Origin: Bacteroidetes bacterium GWE2_42_24
Lineage (GTDB): Bacteria; Bacteroidota; Bacteroidia; Bacteroidales; TTA-H9
Assembly: GCA_001768515.1 (NCBI GenBank)
Contig: MEOA01000001.1
Location: 372,001 to 436,000, forward strand
DNA: 64,000 nucleotides
Direction: 5' to 3'
Made by a program: the position numbers and the translations under genes
Shown: in pieces, positions 43,764-53,039 of the stretch
How the letters are laid out: every line of letters starts with the position of its first letter
Numbering within the stretch: the first letter of the stretch is position 1
Notes under the pieces: generated by a model
The model's input: only the letters and a program-made list of their open reading frames with translations
The model's database searches: none
What the model was told of the DNA's origin: nothing

Positions 43764-45791
43764 ATGCGTAAAATTATTCCCCTCTCGCTGGCTGTGCTGC
43801 TCATGGCAGGTTGCAGCCAAAAAAACAACCAACATGCTTCGGTGAAGGCCATCGACACGGCCAACATGGATCTGAGTGTAAATCCCGGTGACGATTTTTA
43901 CCGGTATGTGAATGGAAACTGGCTGAAGAAAAACCCGGTTCCCGACCAGTATGCCGATTATGGTGCTTTTACAGAACTTGCAGAACGCAATCGCGAGATG
44001 CTTAAAACACTTGTGCTTGAAGTTGCCGACGGAAAATCAGAGAAAGGAACCGAAGCCCAAAAGATTGGTGACTTTTATGCCTCTGGTATGGATTCCGTTG
44101 CCCGCGATAAAGCCGGTATAACTCCCTTAAAAGCTGACCTCGACAAAGTCGCCACCCTTACTACACCCGATCGCTTTGCCCGTTTCCTTGCCGATCTCAA
44201 CATCCGTGGCGTTTACACCACTTTCATCCCGTTTGCCATGGCCGACGTGAAAAACAGCGGGCAGGTGATCCTTAACCTTTATCAGGGCGGCCTTGGTCTG
44301 CCGGAGGTTGAATACTACACGGTAGATGATAACCAGATGAAAGAGATCAGAGCCGAATACGTGAAATATGTTGCTAAAATGCTCATGTTCGCTGGTGATG
44401 ATAAAGCTGAAGCAGCCAAAGAAGCCGAAGCCATACTTGAACTGGAGACCAAATTTGCAAGAGTATCCATGACACTGTTAGAACGCAGGGATCCCGAGGC
44501 CAACTATAACAAGATGGCTGTTACTGATTTGAAAAAACTGGCGCCCAACTTTGACTGGGATACCTATTTTGATGCCATTGGATTGAAAAATCTCACTGAA
44601 GTAAATGTACACCAACCAAAATTCATTGAGGGTGTCAGTAAACTTCTGAAAGAAGTTCCTGCTGCTACATGGCAGTCTTTCCTGCGATACAACATCATAC
44701 AAACCAACAGTGCTTATCTCAACGATACCCTCTATGTCGAGACCCACAACTTCTATAACGTATTCCTTTCTGGCCAGAAAGAAATGCAGCCCCGCTGGAA
44801 AAGGGTCCTCAATTCTACAAGTGGTTCGCTTGGAGAAGCCATTGGGAAGGTTTATGTAGCCCGCTACTTCCCCCCTGAAGCAAAACAACGTATTACTGAT
44901 CTGGTAGGAAACCTGAAGAAATCACTGGCTGAAAGGATTTCCGGGTTAGCATGGATGGGCGATTCCACCAAACAGAAAGCCCTTGAAAAGTTGGCTGCCA
45001 TGCAGGTAAAGGTTGGCTATCCCGATAAATGGATCGATTATTCGACCCTCGATATCAGTCGTGAATCCTACATCAACAATATTTGGAATGCAAATGCATT
45101 TGAATTCAGACGCGATATTGCCAAGGTTGGCAAACCAGTCGATAAGGCTGAATGGGTTATGACCCCTCAAACCGTTAACGCCGGTTATGTGCCATCGAAA
45201 AACGAAATCGTGTTTCCTGCCGCAATCTTACAACCCCCCTTCTTCTATCAGGATGGTGATGATGCTGTTAATTACGGAGCCATTGGTGTAGTAATTGGTC
45301 ATGAGATGACCCATGGCTTTGATGATCAGGGACGTAAGTACGATCTGAAAGGCAATCTTACCGACTGGTGGAAGCCAACCGATGCCGGGCAGTTTGTCGA
45401 TCGCACCAGTGTGTTAATAGAGCAGTGGGATAACTATGTGATGCTCGATTCACTCCACCTGAATGGCCAGGTCACGCTGGGTGAGAACATCGCCGACAAC
45501 GGAGGTCTGACGGTTTCAATGAATGCATTTAAAAAAGTGCTGACAGGTACTGAAGAGAAGATTGATGGGTTCACTCCGGTTCAACGCTTTTTCCTGTCTT
45601 ATGCAACCATCTGGCGTGAAAATGTCCGCGATAAAAAACTTGCCCGTGATATCAAGGAAGATGTTCACGCCCCCGGAGAATCGCGTGTAAATCGTGCCGT
45701 CTTCAACATTCCTGAATTTTATGAAGCGTTCCCTGTAAAAGCCACAGAACGGCTTTTCATTCCCCTTGAGAGCCGCGCTTCAATCTGGTAG
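43764..45791 (+). CDS. M13-family (neprilysin/PepO-like) metallopeptidase lipoprotein
   Basis: A zinc endopeptidase of 675 residues that cleaves oligopeptides in the envelope. Lipoprotein signal with lipobox LMAGC (Cys17). N-terminal M13 domain beginning NPGDDFYRYVNGNWL. Catalytic HEMTH near residue 513 (GHEMTHGFDDQGR), third zinc ligand in GENIADNGG, and the C-terminal RVNRAVFNIPEF. The domain order is complete. Together with the S9 peptidase that follows, it suggests a peptide-degrading locus. Confidence 0.95.
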   Translation: MRKIIPLSLAVLLMAGCSQKNNQHASVKAIDTANMDLSVNPGDDFYRYVNGNWLKKNPVPDQYADYGAFTELAERNREMLKTLVLEVADGKSEKGTEAQKIGDFYASGMDSVARDKAGITPLKADLDKVATLTTPDRFARFLADLNIRGVYTTFIPFAMADVKNSGQVILNLYQGGLGLPEVEYYTVDDNQMKEIRAEYVKYVAKMLMFAGDDKAEAAKEAEAILELETKFARVSMTLLERRDPEANYNKMAVTDLKKLAPNFDWDTYFDAIGLKNLTEVNVHQPKFIEGVSKLLKEVPAATWQSFLRYNIIQTNSAYLNDTLYVETHNFYNVFLSGQKEMQPRWKRVLNSTSGSLGEAIGKVYVARYFPPEAKQRITDLVGNLKKSLAERISGLAWMGDSTKQKALEKLAAMQVKVGYPDKWIDYSTLDISRESYINNIWNANAFEFRRDIAKVGKPVDKAEWVMTPQTVNAGYVPSKNEIVFPAAILQPPFFYQDGDDAVNYGAIGVVIGHEMTHGFDDQGRKYDLKGNLTDWWKPTDAGQFVDRTSVLIEQWDNYVMLDSLHLNGQVTLGENIADNGGLTVSMNAFKKVLTGTEEKIDGFTPVQRFFLSYATIWRENVRDKKLARDIKEDVHAPGESRVNRAVFNIPEFYEAFPVKATERLFIPLESRASIW

Positions 45792-45802
45792 TCAATAATA
45801 CA

Positions 45803-45850
45803 GCGGGAAAGGCCACCTCAGGTAAATGGAGGTGGCCCCCGCTTTTATTT
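45803..45850 (+). terminator. Rho-independent terminator between the M13 and S9 genes
   Basis: GCGGG...GGCCACCTC paired with GAGGTGGCC...CCCGC (45803-45819 / 45829-45842), then CTTTTATTT. It suggests the two peptidase genes are separate transcripts or that read-through is partial. Confidence 0.75.
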
Positions 45851-45864
45851 CTAAAACCCACCCC

Positions 45865-47952
45865 ATGAAAACAACCAAACTTAATATTTCGGTAACCTTT
45901 GTCCTCTCAATGTTGTTTACTACATCAATGGAAGCACAAAATATCTATACCCCTCCTCCTACACCGGCCCGGCCGGTTACCGACACCCTCTTCGGTCAAA
46001 AATTTACCGATAACTACCGTTGGCTCGAAAATGGAAAAGAACAGGAAGTCATCGACTGGACAAAATCCCAGCATGATGCCACCGTTGCATTCGTGAATGC
46101 CGGTTGTCCTGCTGTAAAAGGACTGCGGGAAGAGATCACGGCGGTAATCGATCGTGATTATACCGGCCCCGACTTTATGCAGGGCAACCGGCAGTTCTTC
46201 AATCGCAAGAAGAAAGGCGAAGCACAGAGTAAACTCTATACCCGGCTCAACGGAAAAGAAGTGCTGATTTTCGATCCCGTTGCCATTGATCCTTCCGGCA
46301 AATCAGCAATTGGTGGAAGCAGTTATACCGAAGATGCTTCGGTGGTGGCTATTGGCCTCCAAAAAGCAGGCGCAGAAATCCTCACTTTTTTTATCCTTGA
46401 TACCAAAACCGGGAAACAACTTTATAAACCCATTGATGGAATCTATGGCTTTAATTTCGCCAAGGATGGAAAACATGCTTATGTCACCATCAGAACCAAA
46501 GAGATGGTTGACAAACAAGAACCACCGCGGACTTATTGGCATACCCTCGGAAAAGATCTGAAGGATGCCCGTTTCCTGTTTGCTCCTTCCGATGCAAAAG
46601 ATGTGGCAGGTATCTGGGACTCCCGGTTCAGTGACCTGACCTTTAAATCTGAAGGCGATTTCTACAGTACCACCATCAGTTACAGAAAAGCAGGAACCTT
46701 CGATGAGATGAAGGTGATTTATTCCAGTAAAGAGTATCAGGCTAATCCGGAAGCCATTGGAGATAAAATTTATTTCCTGACCAACCATGGAGCCCCTAAC
46801 CAGAAAATCATGGTTACCGATAAAGCCACACCTGAATTTGCCCACTGGAAGACCCTTGTCCCCGAACAGGAGACCGTGATTGAGGATTATGCCGTAACCA
46901 ATGACAACCTCATCGTGATGGATAAAAAAGACATCCAGAGCAGACTCGGACTCTACGACCTCAATGGCCACTTTCTCCGTTTTCTGGAACTTCCCGAGGT
47001 TGCCAATGTATCGTATGTTAACTTCCACCGTGAAAGCAATACGTTATACTTAGGCCTCGAATCATTTACTTTCCCCTTCCGGATTTATAAAGCAGATCCT
47101 AAAACTTTCAAATGGGAGCTCTACTATGAGATGGAGACCCCCATCGATACTAAAAATATTACCGGCAAGGTGGTATTCTACAATTCGAAAGATGGTACAC
47201 GTGTGCCATTACTGCTGATGCACCGCAAGGACATAACCCTCGATGGAAATAATCCTGCCCTGCTTACTGGTTACGGTGGATTCAACATTGGCGAATCACC
47301 ATCATTTATCGGAATGGCTGCCTCATGGGTAAACCGTGGAGGTGTATATGCCATTGCAGGTCTCCGTGGAGGAAATGAATATGGGGAAAACTGGCACAAG
47401 AACGGAATGCTGCACAAAAAACAGAATACTTTCGATGATTTCATCGCTGCCACCGAATACCTCATTGAACAGAAATACACCAATCCTCAGAAGCTCGTTA
47501 TCAGGGGTGGGAGCAATGGCGGGTTGCTCATGGGAGCCATCATTACCCAGCGACCCGACCTTTACAAAGCATGCATCTGTGCTGTGCCGTTACTCGACAT
47601 GGTAAGGTTCCACAAATTCCTCATCGCCCGTTATTGGATTCCGGAATATGGTGATCCTGATAAAGAGGAAGACTTCAGGTATATTTTCACCTACAGCCCT
47701 TATCACAACATCCGGCTCGGCGTGAACATACCCACTACAATGATAACTGCCGGTGCTAATGATGTGCGTGTTGACCCTTGTCATGCCAAGAAGATGGCTG
47801 CCGCCCTTCAGAACAACCCCGGTCAGATTGACCCCGTATTGCTTTACATCGATTACAACAGCGGGCATGGTTCGGGAAAATCTACACAACACCAGATTGA
47901 TGATCAGGAATTTATGTGGAGGTTTATGATGAGCCAGGTAGGCATGAAATAA
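45865..47952 (+). CDS. Prolyl oligopeptidase (S9 family), exported
   Basis: A serine peptidase that cuts after proline in short peptides. It has a signal peptide from ATG 45865 (MKTTKLNISV...SMEAQ). The propeller domain starts YTPPPTPARPVTDTLFG, and the C-terminal alpha/beta-hydrolase has nucleophile GGSNGG (Ser about residue 549), the acid in GANDVRVD and His in SGHGSG. About 695 residues, standard for the family. The frame extends upstream across the terminator, so the shorter start is chosen. Confidence 0.94.
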   Translation: MKTTKLNISVTFVLSMLFTTSMEAQNIYTPPPTPARPVTDTLFGQKFTDNYRWLENGKEQEVIDWTKSQHDATVAFVNAGCPAVKGLREEITAVIDRDYTGPDFMQGNRQFFNRKKKGEAQSKLYTRLNGKEVLIFDPVAIDPSGKSAIGGSSYTEDASVVAIGLQKAGAEILTFFILDTKTGKQLYKPIDGIYGFNFAKDGKHAYVTIRTKEMVDKQEPPRTYWHTLGKDLKDARFLFAPSDAKDVAGIWDSRFSDLTFKSEGDFYSTTISYRKAGTFDEMKVIYSSKEYQANPEAIGDKIYFLTNHGAPNQKIMVTDKATPEFAHWKTLVPEQETVIEDYAVTNDNLIVMDKKDIQSRLGLYDLNGHFLRFLELPEVANVSYVNFHRESNTLYLGLESFTFPFRIYKADPKTFKWELYYEMETPIDTKNITGKVVFYNSKDGTRVPLLLMHRKDITLDGNNPALLTGYGGFNIGESPSFIGMAASWVNRGGVYAIAGLRGGNEYGENWHKNGMLHKKQNTFDDFIAATEYLIEQKYTNPQKLVIRGGSNGGLLMGAIITQRPDLYKACICAVPLLDMVRFHKFLIARYWIPEYGDPDKEEDFRYIFTYSPYHNIRLGVNIPTTMITAGANDVRVDPCHAKKMAAALQNNPGQIDPVLLYIDYNSGHGSGKSTQHQIDDQEFMWRFMMSQVGMK

Positions 47953-47984
47953 CAAAATAATTGATTGTTTATAGACACCTCATC

Positions 47985-48017
47985 AGAGGAGCAGGATGTA
48001 TCCTGCTCCTCTTTTTT
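47985..48017 (+). terminator. Rho-independent terminator after the S9 gene
   Basis: A perfect 12-bp stem AGAGGAGCAGGA / TCCTGCTCCTCT with a 4-nt loop, then a T-run. Confidence 0.92.
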
Positions 48018-48144
48018 GCATTGAGCGGGATGCAATAAACAGTTATGCCGGGATCTCTGCAAGCGTACGCTACCCATTCCGGGAGCAGCATATACTTATT
48101 GAACTATAGCTGATGAAATCTTTTTCCTGTTTCAGAATTAAACA

Positions 48145-48152
48145 TAAATTTG
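48145..48152 (+). promoter_or_regulatory. -7 box of the NagX-like gene
   Basis: TAAATTTG fits TAnnTTTG, 19 bp before the start codon. Confidence 0.5.
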
Positions 48153-48171
48153 TCTTCATACAAATGGATAA

Positions 48172-49308
48172 ATGTCCGAGTTAAATCAACGGTTCCTGTC
48201 ACTGGATGTATTCCGCGGCCTGACCATTGGCTTTATGATCATCGTTAATTCTCCGGGTAGTGGTGCACACTCTTTTGCACCACTGGTTCACGCCGCATGG
48301 AATGGGTTCACGCCAACTGATCTGGTTTTTCCTTCCTTTCTGTTTGCCATTGGCAGTGCGATGAGTTTTTCGCTCAGGAAGTATGTAGCCGAAGGGAACC
48401 TTACGGTCTTAAGAAAGGTGATTTGGCGAACGTCTGTCATTTTTTTACTGGGATATCTCATGTATTGGTTCCCCTTCTTCCGAATCGATGCCGCAGGAAA
48501 CTTCATCGAGGCACCCTTCTCCGGAACCAGAATCCCCGGGGTTTTACAACGGCTGGCTTTATGCTACGGGATGGGTGCCTTGCTTGTATTGTATATTCCC
48601 CGGCGATTGCTGACAATCCTTGGAGTTGCCCTCCTCTTATTTTATTGGGCGCTGCTTTTAATCGCCGGCGATGCTGAAGCGCCGCTCAGCCTTACAGGAA
48701 ACGCGGTGTCAAAGCTCGACCTTTGGCTTTTCGGCCCGGGCCATTTATGGCATGGCGAAGGGATTCCATTCGATCCCGAAGGCATGCTCAGTACCCTTCC
48801 TGCCCTTATCAACCTGCTGATTGGTTATTGGACCGGCGAATTCATACAGAAAAACGGGAAAAATTATGAAACAGTGGCCAGGCTGATGCTAACAGCTGTC
48901 GTATTGTTATTCGCAGCTTATTGTTGGCAACCCTTCTTCCCTTTCAACAAAAAGCTCTGGAGCAGTTCGTTTGTATTGCTTACTTCAGGACTCGACATCA
49001 TGATTATGGCAGTCCTGTTTTATCTGCTTGAACTGAAGAATTCACATAAAGCCTGTTGGCCGGGTTTCTTCGTAATCTTCGGGAAGAACCCGCTCGTGAT
49101 ATACCTTATCTCGGAACTCATGCTAACCGTCTTCTGGATGGTAAGGACTCCTTCCGGTAAAAATCTCTACGACTTTCTAAGTATCGAAGTGTTCCAGTCA
49201 ATTGTCTCCGGACCATTGGGATCTCTGCTGTTCGCGCTGAGCGTGATGATGTTCTGCTGGTTAATTGCCTTGTTGATGGACCACAAAAAGATTTACATCA
49301 GAGTTTGA
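48172..49308 (+). CDS. NagX-like membrane acyltransferase (heparan-alpha-glucosaminide N-acetyltransferase family)
   Basis: A multi-pass inner-membrane protein of 378 residues with about ten helices. It begins RFLSLDVFRGLTIGFMIIVN, the hallmark of the DUF5009/HGSNAT-type family, which acetylates glucosamine or related sugars using acetyl-CoA across the membrane. The conserved His is probably in FAPLVHAAWNG. In Bacteroidota these genes often sit in polysaccharide or amino-sugar loci, and a SusC/SusD pair follows 350 bp downstream. The exact substrate is inferred only. Confidence 0.85.
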   Translation: MSELNQRFLSLDVFRGLTIGFMIIVNSPGSGAHSFAPLVHAAWNGFTPTDLVFPSFLFAIGSAMSFSLRKYVAEGNLTVLRKVIWRTSVIFLLGYLMYWFPFFRIDAAGNFIEAPFSGTRIPGVLQRLALCYGMGALLVLYIPRRLLTILGVALLLFYWALLLIAGDAEAPLSLTGNAVSKLDLWLFGPGHLWHGEGIPFDPEGMLSTLPALINLLIGYWTGEFIQKNGKNYETVARLMLTAVVLLFAAYCWQPFFPFNKKLWSSSFVLLTSGLDIMIMAVLFYLLELKNSHKACWPGFFVIFGKNPLVIYLISELMLTVFWMVRTPSGKNLYDFLSIEVFQSIVSGPLGSLLFALSVMMFCWLIALLMDHKKIYIRV

Positions 49309-49659
49309 TCCGTGAAAACCCGGCAAATCCGGACTAACCTGACTATACTCCCCTTTTATTATGCAACTGCATGCTTTCAGGAGAAGAGGCATCCCGGTTT
49401 TTCTTACCAGGAAAGTGTATTATATTGCCTGCAAGGCGCATTATGATTGCATAAAAAAAAACTTGCATTCCCCGTGAAACTTTTTTTTATATCTTGCAGA
49501 GTCATTCTGCTGGACCAACCCTTAGCCATTTTATTTGATAGTGAGTGTATTAATTAAAAACTAAAACGTTTAAGTGTTTTTTTAACAGTACTAAATTATC
49601 AACCAGAACCAGAGGGTAGACTGACAGCATGATTATTTTTACCGAAATCATAGTGTAGT
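49309..49659 (+). promoter_or_regulatory. Upstream region of the SusC operon
   Basis: No gene in 351 bp. A -7-like TATCTTG at 49491-49497 is preceded by CTTGCA near 49470, a possible promoter. The mRNA leader would be about 150 nt. No regulator (ECF sigma/anti-sigma or HTCS) gene lies beside the pair. Confidence 0.3.
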
Positions 49660-52600
49660 ATGATCAAACAATTACAAATCTGTGTCTTAGTATTGGTCTT
49701 CAGTATGGGGGCCGTTGCCCAACAGGTAAGCCTGAGTGGCAAAGTAACATCTGCCGAAGACGGAAATCCATTGCCCGGTGTCACTATTAAAATCAAAGAG
49801 AGCATCAGGGGTACTATTTCCGATCTCAATGGCATGTACAACCTCGATGTTGAAAAAGGACAAACTTTAATTTTCAGTTTTATGGGTTTTGAAAATCAAG
49901 AGATTGTTATTCAAGACCAGCGTAAACTCGATGTTGTCCTCGTTACCAAAGGGGTAGAGCTGGGAGGAGTAGTCGTTACAGCCCTCGGGGTTAAACGCCA
50001 GCAAAGGGAAATAGGCTACTCGACCGAAAAAATTAGTACCACCGATCTGGTAAGAGCAGGTTCGGCCAACGTTCTGAGTGCCATTACCGGCAAATCGGCA
50101 GGTGTACTCGTCTCAAACAACGATGGTGTGGAAGGGGGCTCCACCCGTGTCACCATCCGCGGTAACAACAATCTTAATGGAAACAATCAACCCCTCATCG
50201 TGGTCGACAATGTGCCCATGGATAACACCCCCGGGCTCGAGGACATCGGCCGTGGTATCGATTGGGGGAATGGTATTGCCGACCTGAATGCTTATGATAT
50301 TGAAGATTATACCGTGCTGAAGGGAGGCGCTGCCGCTGCCCTTTATGGCTCCCGTGGTGCCAACGGTGTCATTCTGATTACCACAAAACGGGGTAAAAAA
50401 CAAAACGGGGTTGGAATAACCTATAACCTCGACTATAAAATCGTCCATCCATATCGTTACCGCGATGTTCAGAATGTGTACGGAAGCGGAGGCCCGATCA
50501 CTCTACTTGAGCCAACATTTCCGCTTGATGAATCCGGAACCCCAACCTATCTTCCTTATGGTAACGACCACCTTGTGATCAATCAGCAAGGGACAACCTC
50601 AACAACCTCCGCTGAATTTGGCTACTATGGTTCATCCGCCTCATGGGGCCCAAAAATGGAAGGACAAATGATCAAATGGTGGGATGGCGAAATGCGACCT
50701 TATTCAGCGCAGCCCGATAACTTAAAGGCCCCCTTCAGCGACGGGCATACCGTCACCCACAACATCGAAGCCAATGCCGGAAGCGATAAAGGAACACTGC
50801 GTGTCTCACTGACACGTCAGGATAACACCCCGATTATATCAAACAGCAACTTCGACCGCACCACCATCAACCTTGGCGCCAACATGAAGGTCTCGGAAAA
50901 GCTAAAAGCCGATGTTACGCTCACCTATGTTAAGTATAACAGACTTAACAGCCCGGTAATCGGAGAGGATGCCAATTCAATTAATAAAGGGCTGTTGTAC
51001 GGATGGGGAAGAAGCTACAAGGGACTTGACAGAGAGAACTACCAGCTTGCCGATGGTTCCCGCAACTCACTTGAAGGTTACCAGGATGTTTTCCCTTATG
51101 TTGATAACTATATCTGGTGGAATTATTACAACAACAACACGACCCTCAACCGTGACAAGTATACCGGAGCACTCTCGCTCACCTACGATGTTACACCATG
51201 GATCAATATTACAGGGCGCATAGGACGTGACTTCAGTATGGAGCAATATGAGAACCGAACTAAGCCAACCGATTATCTTGGCCTGCAGAATGGCAGTTAT
51301 TCGAACAGCCTTTCTAAAAATTACTCCGATAACTTCGACCTCATCATCACTGCAAATCGCGAAAACATCTTCGGAACTGATCTGAATGTTCGTCTCACTA
51401 CCGGAGCTAACCGTTATGATCAGAACTATTATTACATCTATGGCCATTCAGGTACATGGTATTATCCTAATATGTACACCTTTTTCAATTATACTGAGAC
51501 CGTTTACACAACTGACGATCAAGGAAATACCATTGTATCACAAATGGGTGATCTGGCAGAAGATGTGGTTGCTCAGGAAAAAATCAGCAAACAAAGGGTC
51601 AACTCTGTATATGCATTCCTGAATCTTGGGTGGAAAAACTACCTCTTTGCCGATATTACTGGTCGTAACGACTGGTCATCGACACTGCCCTCCGACAATA
51701 ACTCTTTCTTCTATCCTTCTATCTCGCTCAGCTTCATCGCCAGCGAAGCTTTTAAGGTTCAGGAAAAAATTCCATGGCTTAATTTTTTGAAGATCAAGGG
51801 AGGTGTTGCTCAGACAGCTTCAGGTACTGATCCGTATAGAACAAAATTCTATTATACAATTGGCCTGTTCGGCGGACAGCAAACGGCTACCTTCCCCGGT
51901 GAAATACCACCCATCGCCCTGAAGCCACAAAGGGTAAATGCCTATGAAGGTGGATTTAATCTTGGACTGTTTGATAACAGAATTGACCTCGATTTCGTTT
52001 ATTACTACAAATACTCCTTCGATCAGATACTAAACCTTCCTGTACCCGAGAGTTCAGGTTCCGCTAATATCAAAATCAATGAGGGTGTCTTATCGAACCG
52101 CGGTCTGGAAATTACCATCAATGCCGTACCAATCCAGACCCGCAACATCGTGCTCCGCACCGGGCTCAACTTCTCGCTGAACAGAAATAAAATTATCAGC
52201 CTTGGTGATTATTCCGACACCTATCTGCTGGCCGACATCTGGGGCCTCAACGGCCCGGCTATAGTACTGCAGGAAGGCAGCGACTACGGGACTATTGTAG
52301 GCTATGACTATGTGTACGATGCCAATGGCAACCGCATTGTCAACGATGAGGGCACCAAGTACGAGATCACCGATACACGTGTACCCATAGGCAATGCTTC
52401 GCCTGATTTTACAACCAATTTTACAACCAATTTTACTTACAAAAATTTCACGGTAAGCACCCTGGTTGACGCTAAAATTGGTGGCGACATCTATTGTGGT
52501 TCGTATGTTATCGGTCTGCAGACAGGCCAAAGCCCCGAGACCCTTCTTGAACGTGAAGGCGGGGGATTACCCTATACCGACCCCGAAGGAAATGTCCGCA

Positions 52601-52980
52601 ATGTCGGCGTTATTCTCGAAGGCGTCCACGCCGATGGAACACCGAATACCACTGTGGTAAATTATCTCTACAAATACATGCCCAATGCCGGTGGCTGGGG
52701 TAAATTTGTTTCAACCCCCGGTATTGTTGAAAACACATGGATCAAGATGCGCGAGATCTCCATCTCGTACACCCTGCCGCAAAGTTTGATCCACAAACTG
52801 AAATTCATCCAAAACCTTAGATTGTCGATTACCGGGCGCGATCTCTTCTACTTCTACACGACCATTCCCGATAACATCAATCCCGAAGGAATCATGGGTT
52901 CGGGTAATGCTCAGGGCTTTGAATGGGCCTCCTATCCCGGAACAAGATCATTTATGTTTGGTTTAAGTGCAACCTTCTAA
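49660..52980 (+). CDS. SusC/RagA-type TonB-dependent outer-membrane transporter
   Basis: An outer-membrane importer of 1106 residues that takes up oligosaccharides or peptides together with its SusD lipoprotein. Signal peptide (about 1-20); CarboxypepD_reg domain (LSGKVTSAEDGNPLPGVTIKI...GQTLIFSFMGFENQEI, about 25-95); the family link VVVTALGVKRQQREIGYSTEKI; plug domain with SusC signature motifs (NNNLNGNNQPLIVVDNVPM, AAALYGSRGANGVILITTKRG); then a long beta barrel ending RSFMFGLSATF. No N-terminal STN domain, so not sigma-signalling. The SusD gene follows within 60 bp. The neighbouring PNGase F-like protein suggests glycoprotein-derived ligands. Confidence 0.96.
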   Translation: MIKQLQICVLVLVFSMGAVAQQVSLSGKVTSAEDGNPLPGVTIKIKESIRGTISDLNGMYNLDVEKGQTLIFSFMGFENQEIVIQDQRKLDVVLVTKGVELGGVVVTALGVKRQQREIGYSTEKISTTDLVRAGSANVLSAITGKSAGVLVSNNDGVEGGSTRVTIRGNNNLNGNNQPLIVVDNVPMDNTPGLEDIGRGIDWGNGIADLNAYDIEDYTVLKGGAAAALYGSRGANGVILITTKRGKKQNGVGITYNLDYKIVHPYRYRDVQNVYGSGGPITLLEPTFPLDESGTPTYLPYGNDHLVINQQGTTSTTSAEFGYYGSSASWGPKMEGQMIKWWDGEMRPYSAQPDNLKAPFSDGHTVTHNIEANAGSDKGTLRVSLTRQDNTPIISNSNFDRTTINLGANMKVSEKLKADVTLTYVKYNRLNSPVIGEDANSINKGLLYGWGRSYKGLDRENYQLADGSRNSLEGYQDVFPYVDNYIWWNYYNNNTTLNRDKYTGALSLTYDVTPWINITGRIGRDFSMEQYENRTKPTDYLGLQNGSYSNSLSKNYSDNFDLIITANRENIFGTDLNVRLTTGANRYDQNYYYIYGHSGTWYYPNMYTFFNYTETVYTTDDQGNTIVSQMGDLAEDVVAQEKISKQRVNSVYAFLNLGWKNYLFADITGRNDWSSTLPSDNNSFFYPSISLSFIASEAFKVQEKIPWLNFLKIKGGVAQTASGTDPYRTKFYYTIGLFGGQQTATFPGEIPPIALKPQRVNAYEGGFNLGLFDNRIDLDFVYYYKYSFDQILNLPVPESSGSANIKINEGVLSNRGLEITINAVPIQTRNIVLRTGLNFSLNRNKIISLGDYSDTYLLADIWGLNGPAIVLQEGSDYGTIVGYDYVYDANGNRIVNDEGTKYEITDTRVPIGNASPDFTTNFTTNFTYKNFTVSTLVDAKIGGDIYCGSYVIGLQTGQSPETLLEREGGGLPYTDPEGNVRNVGVILEGVHADGTPNTTVVNYLYKYMPNAGGWGKFVSTPGIVENTWIKMREISISYTLPQSLIHKLKFIQNLRLSITGRDLFYFYTTIPDNINPEGIMGSGNAQGFEWASYPGTRSFMFGLSATF

Positions 52981-53039
52981 TTGAAATCATCATGAAAAAG
53001 AATACTGCCACTTCGATCATATCAAGAAATAAAGCCACC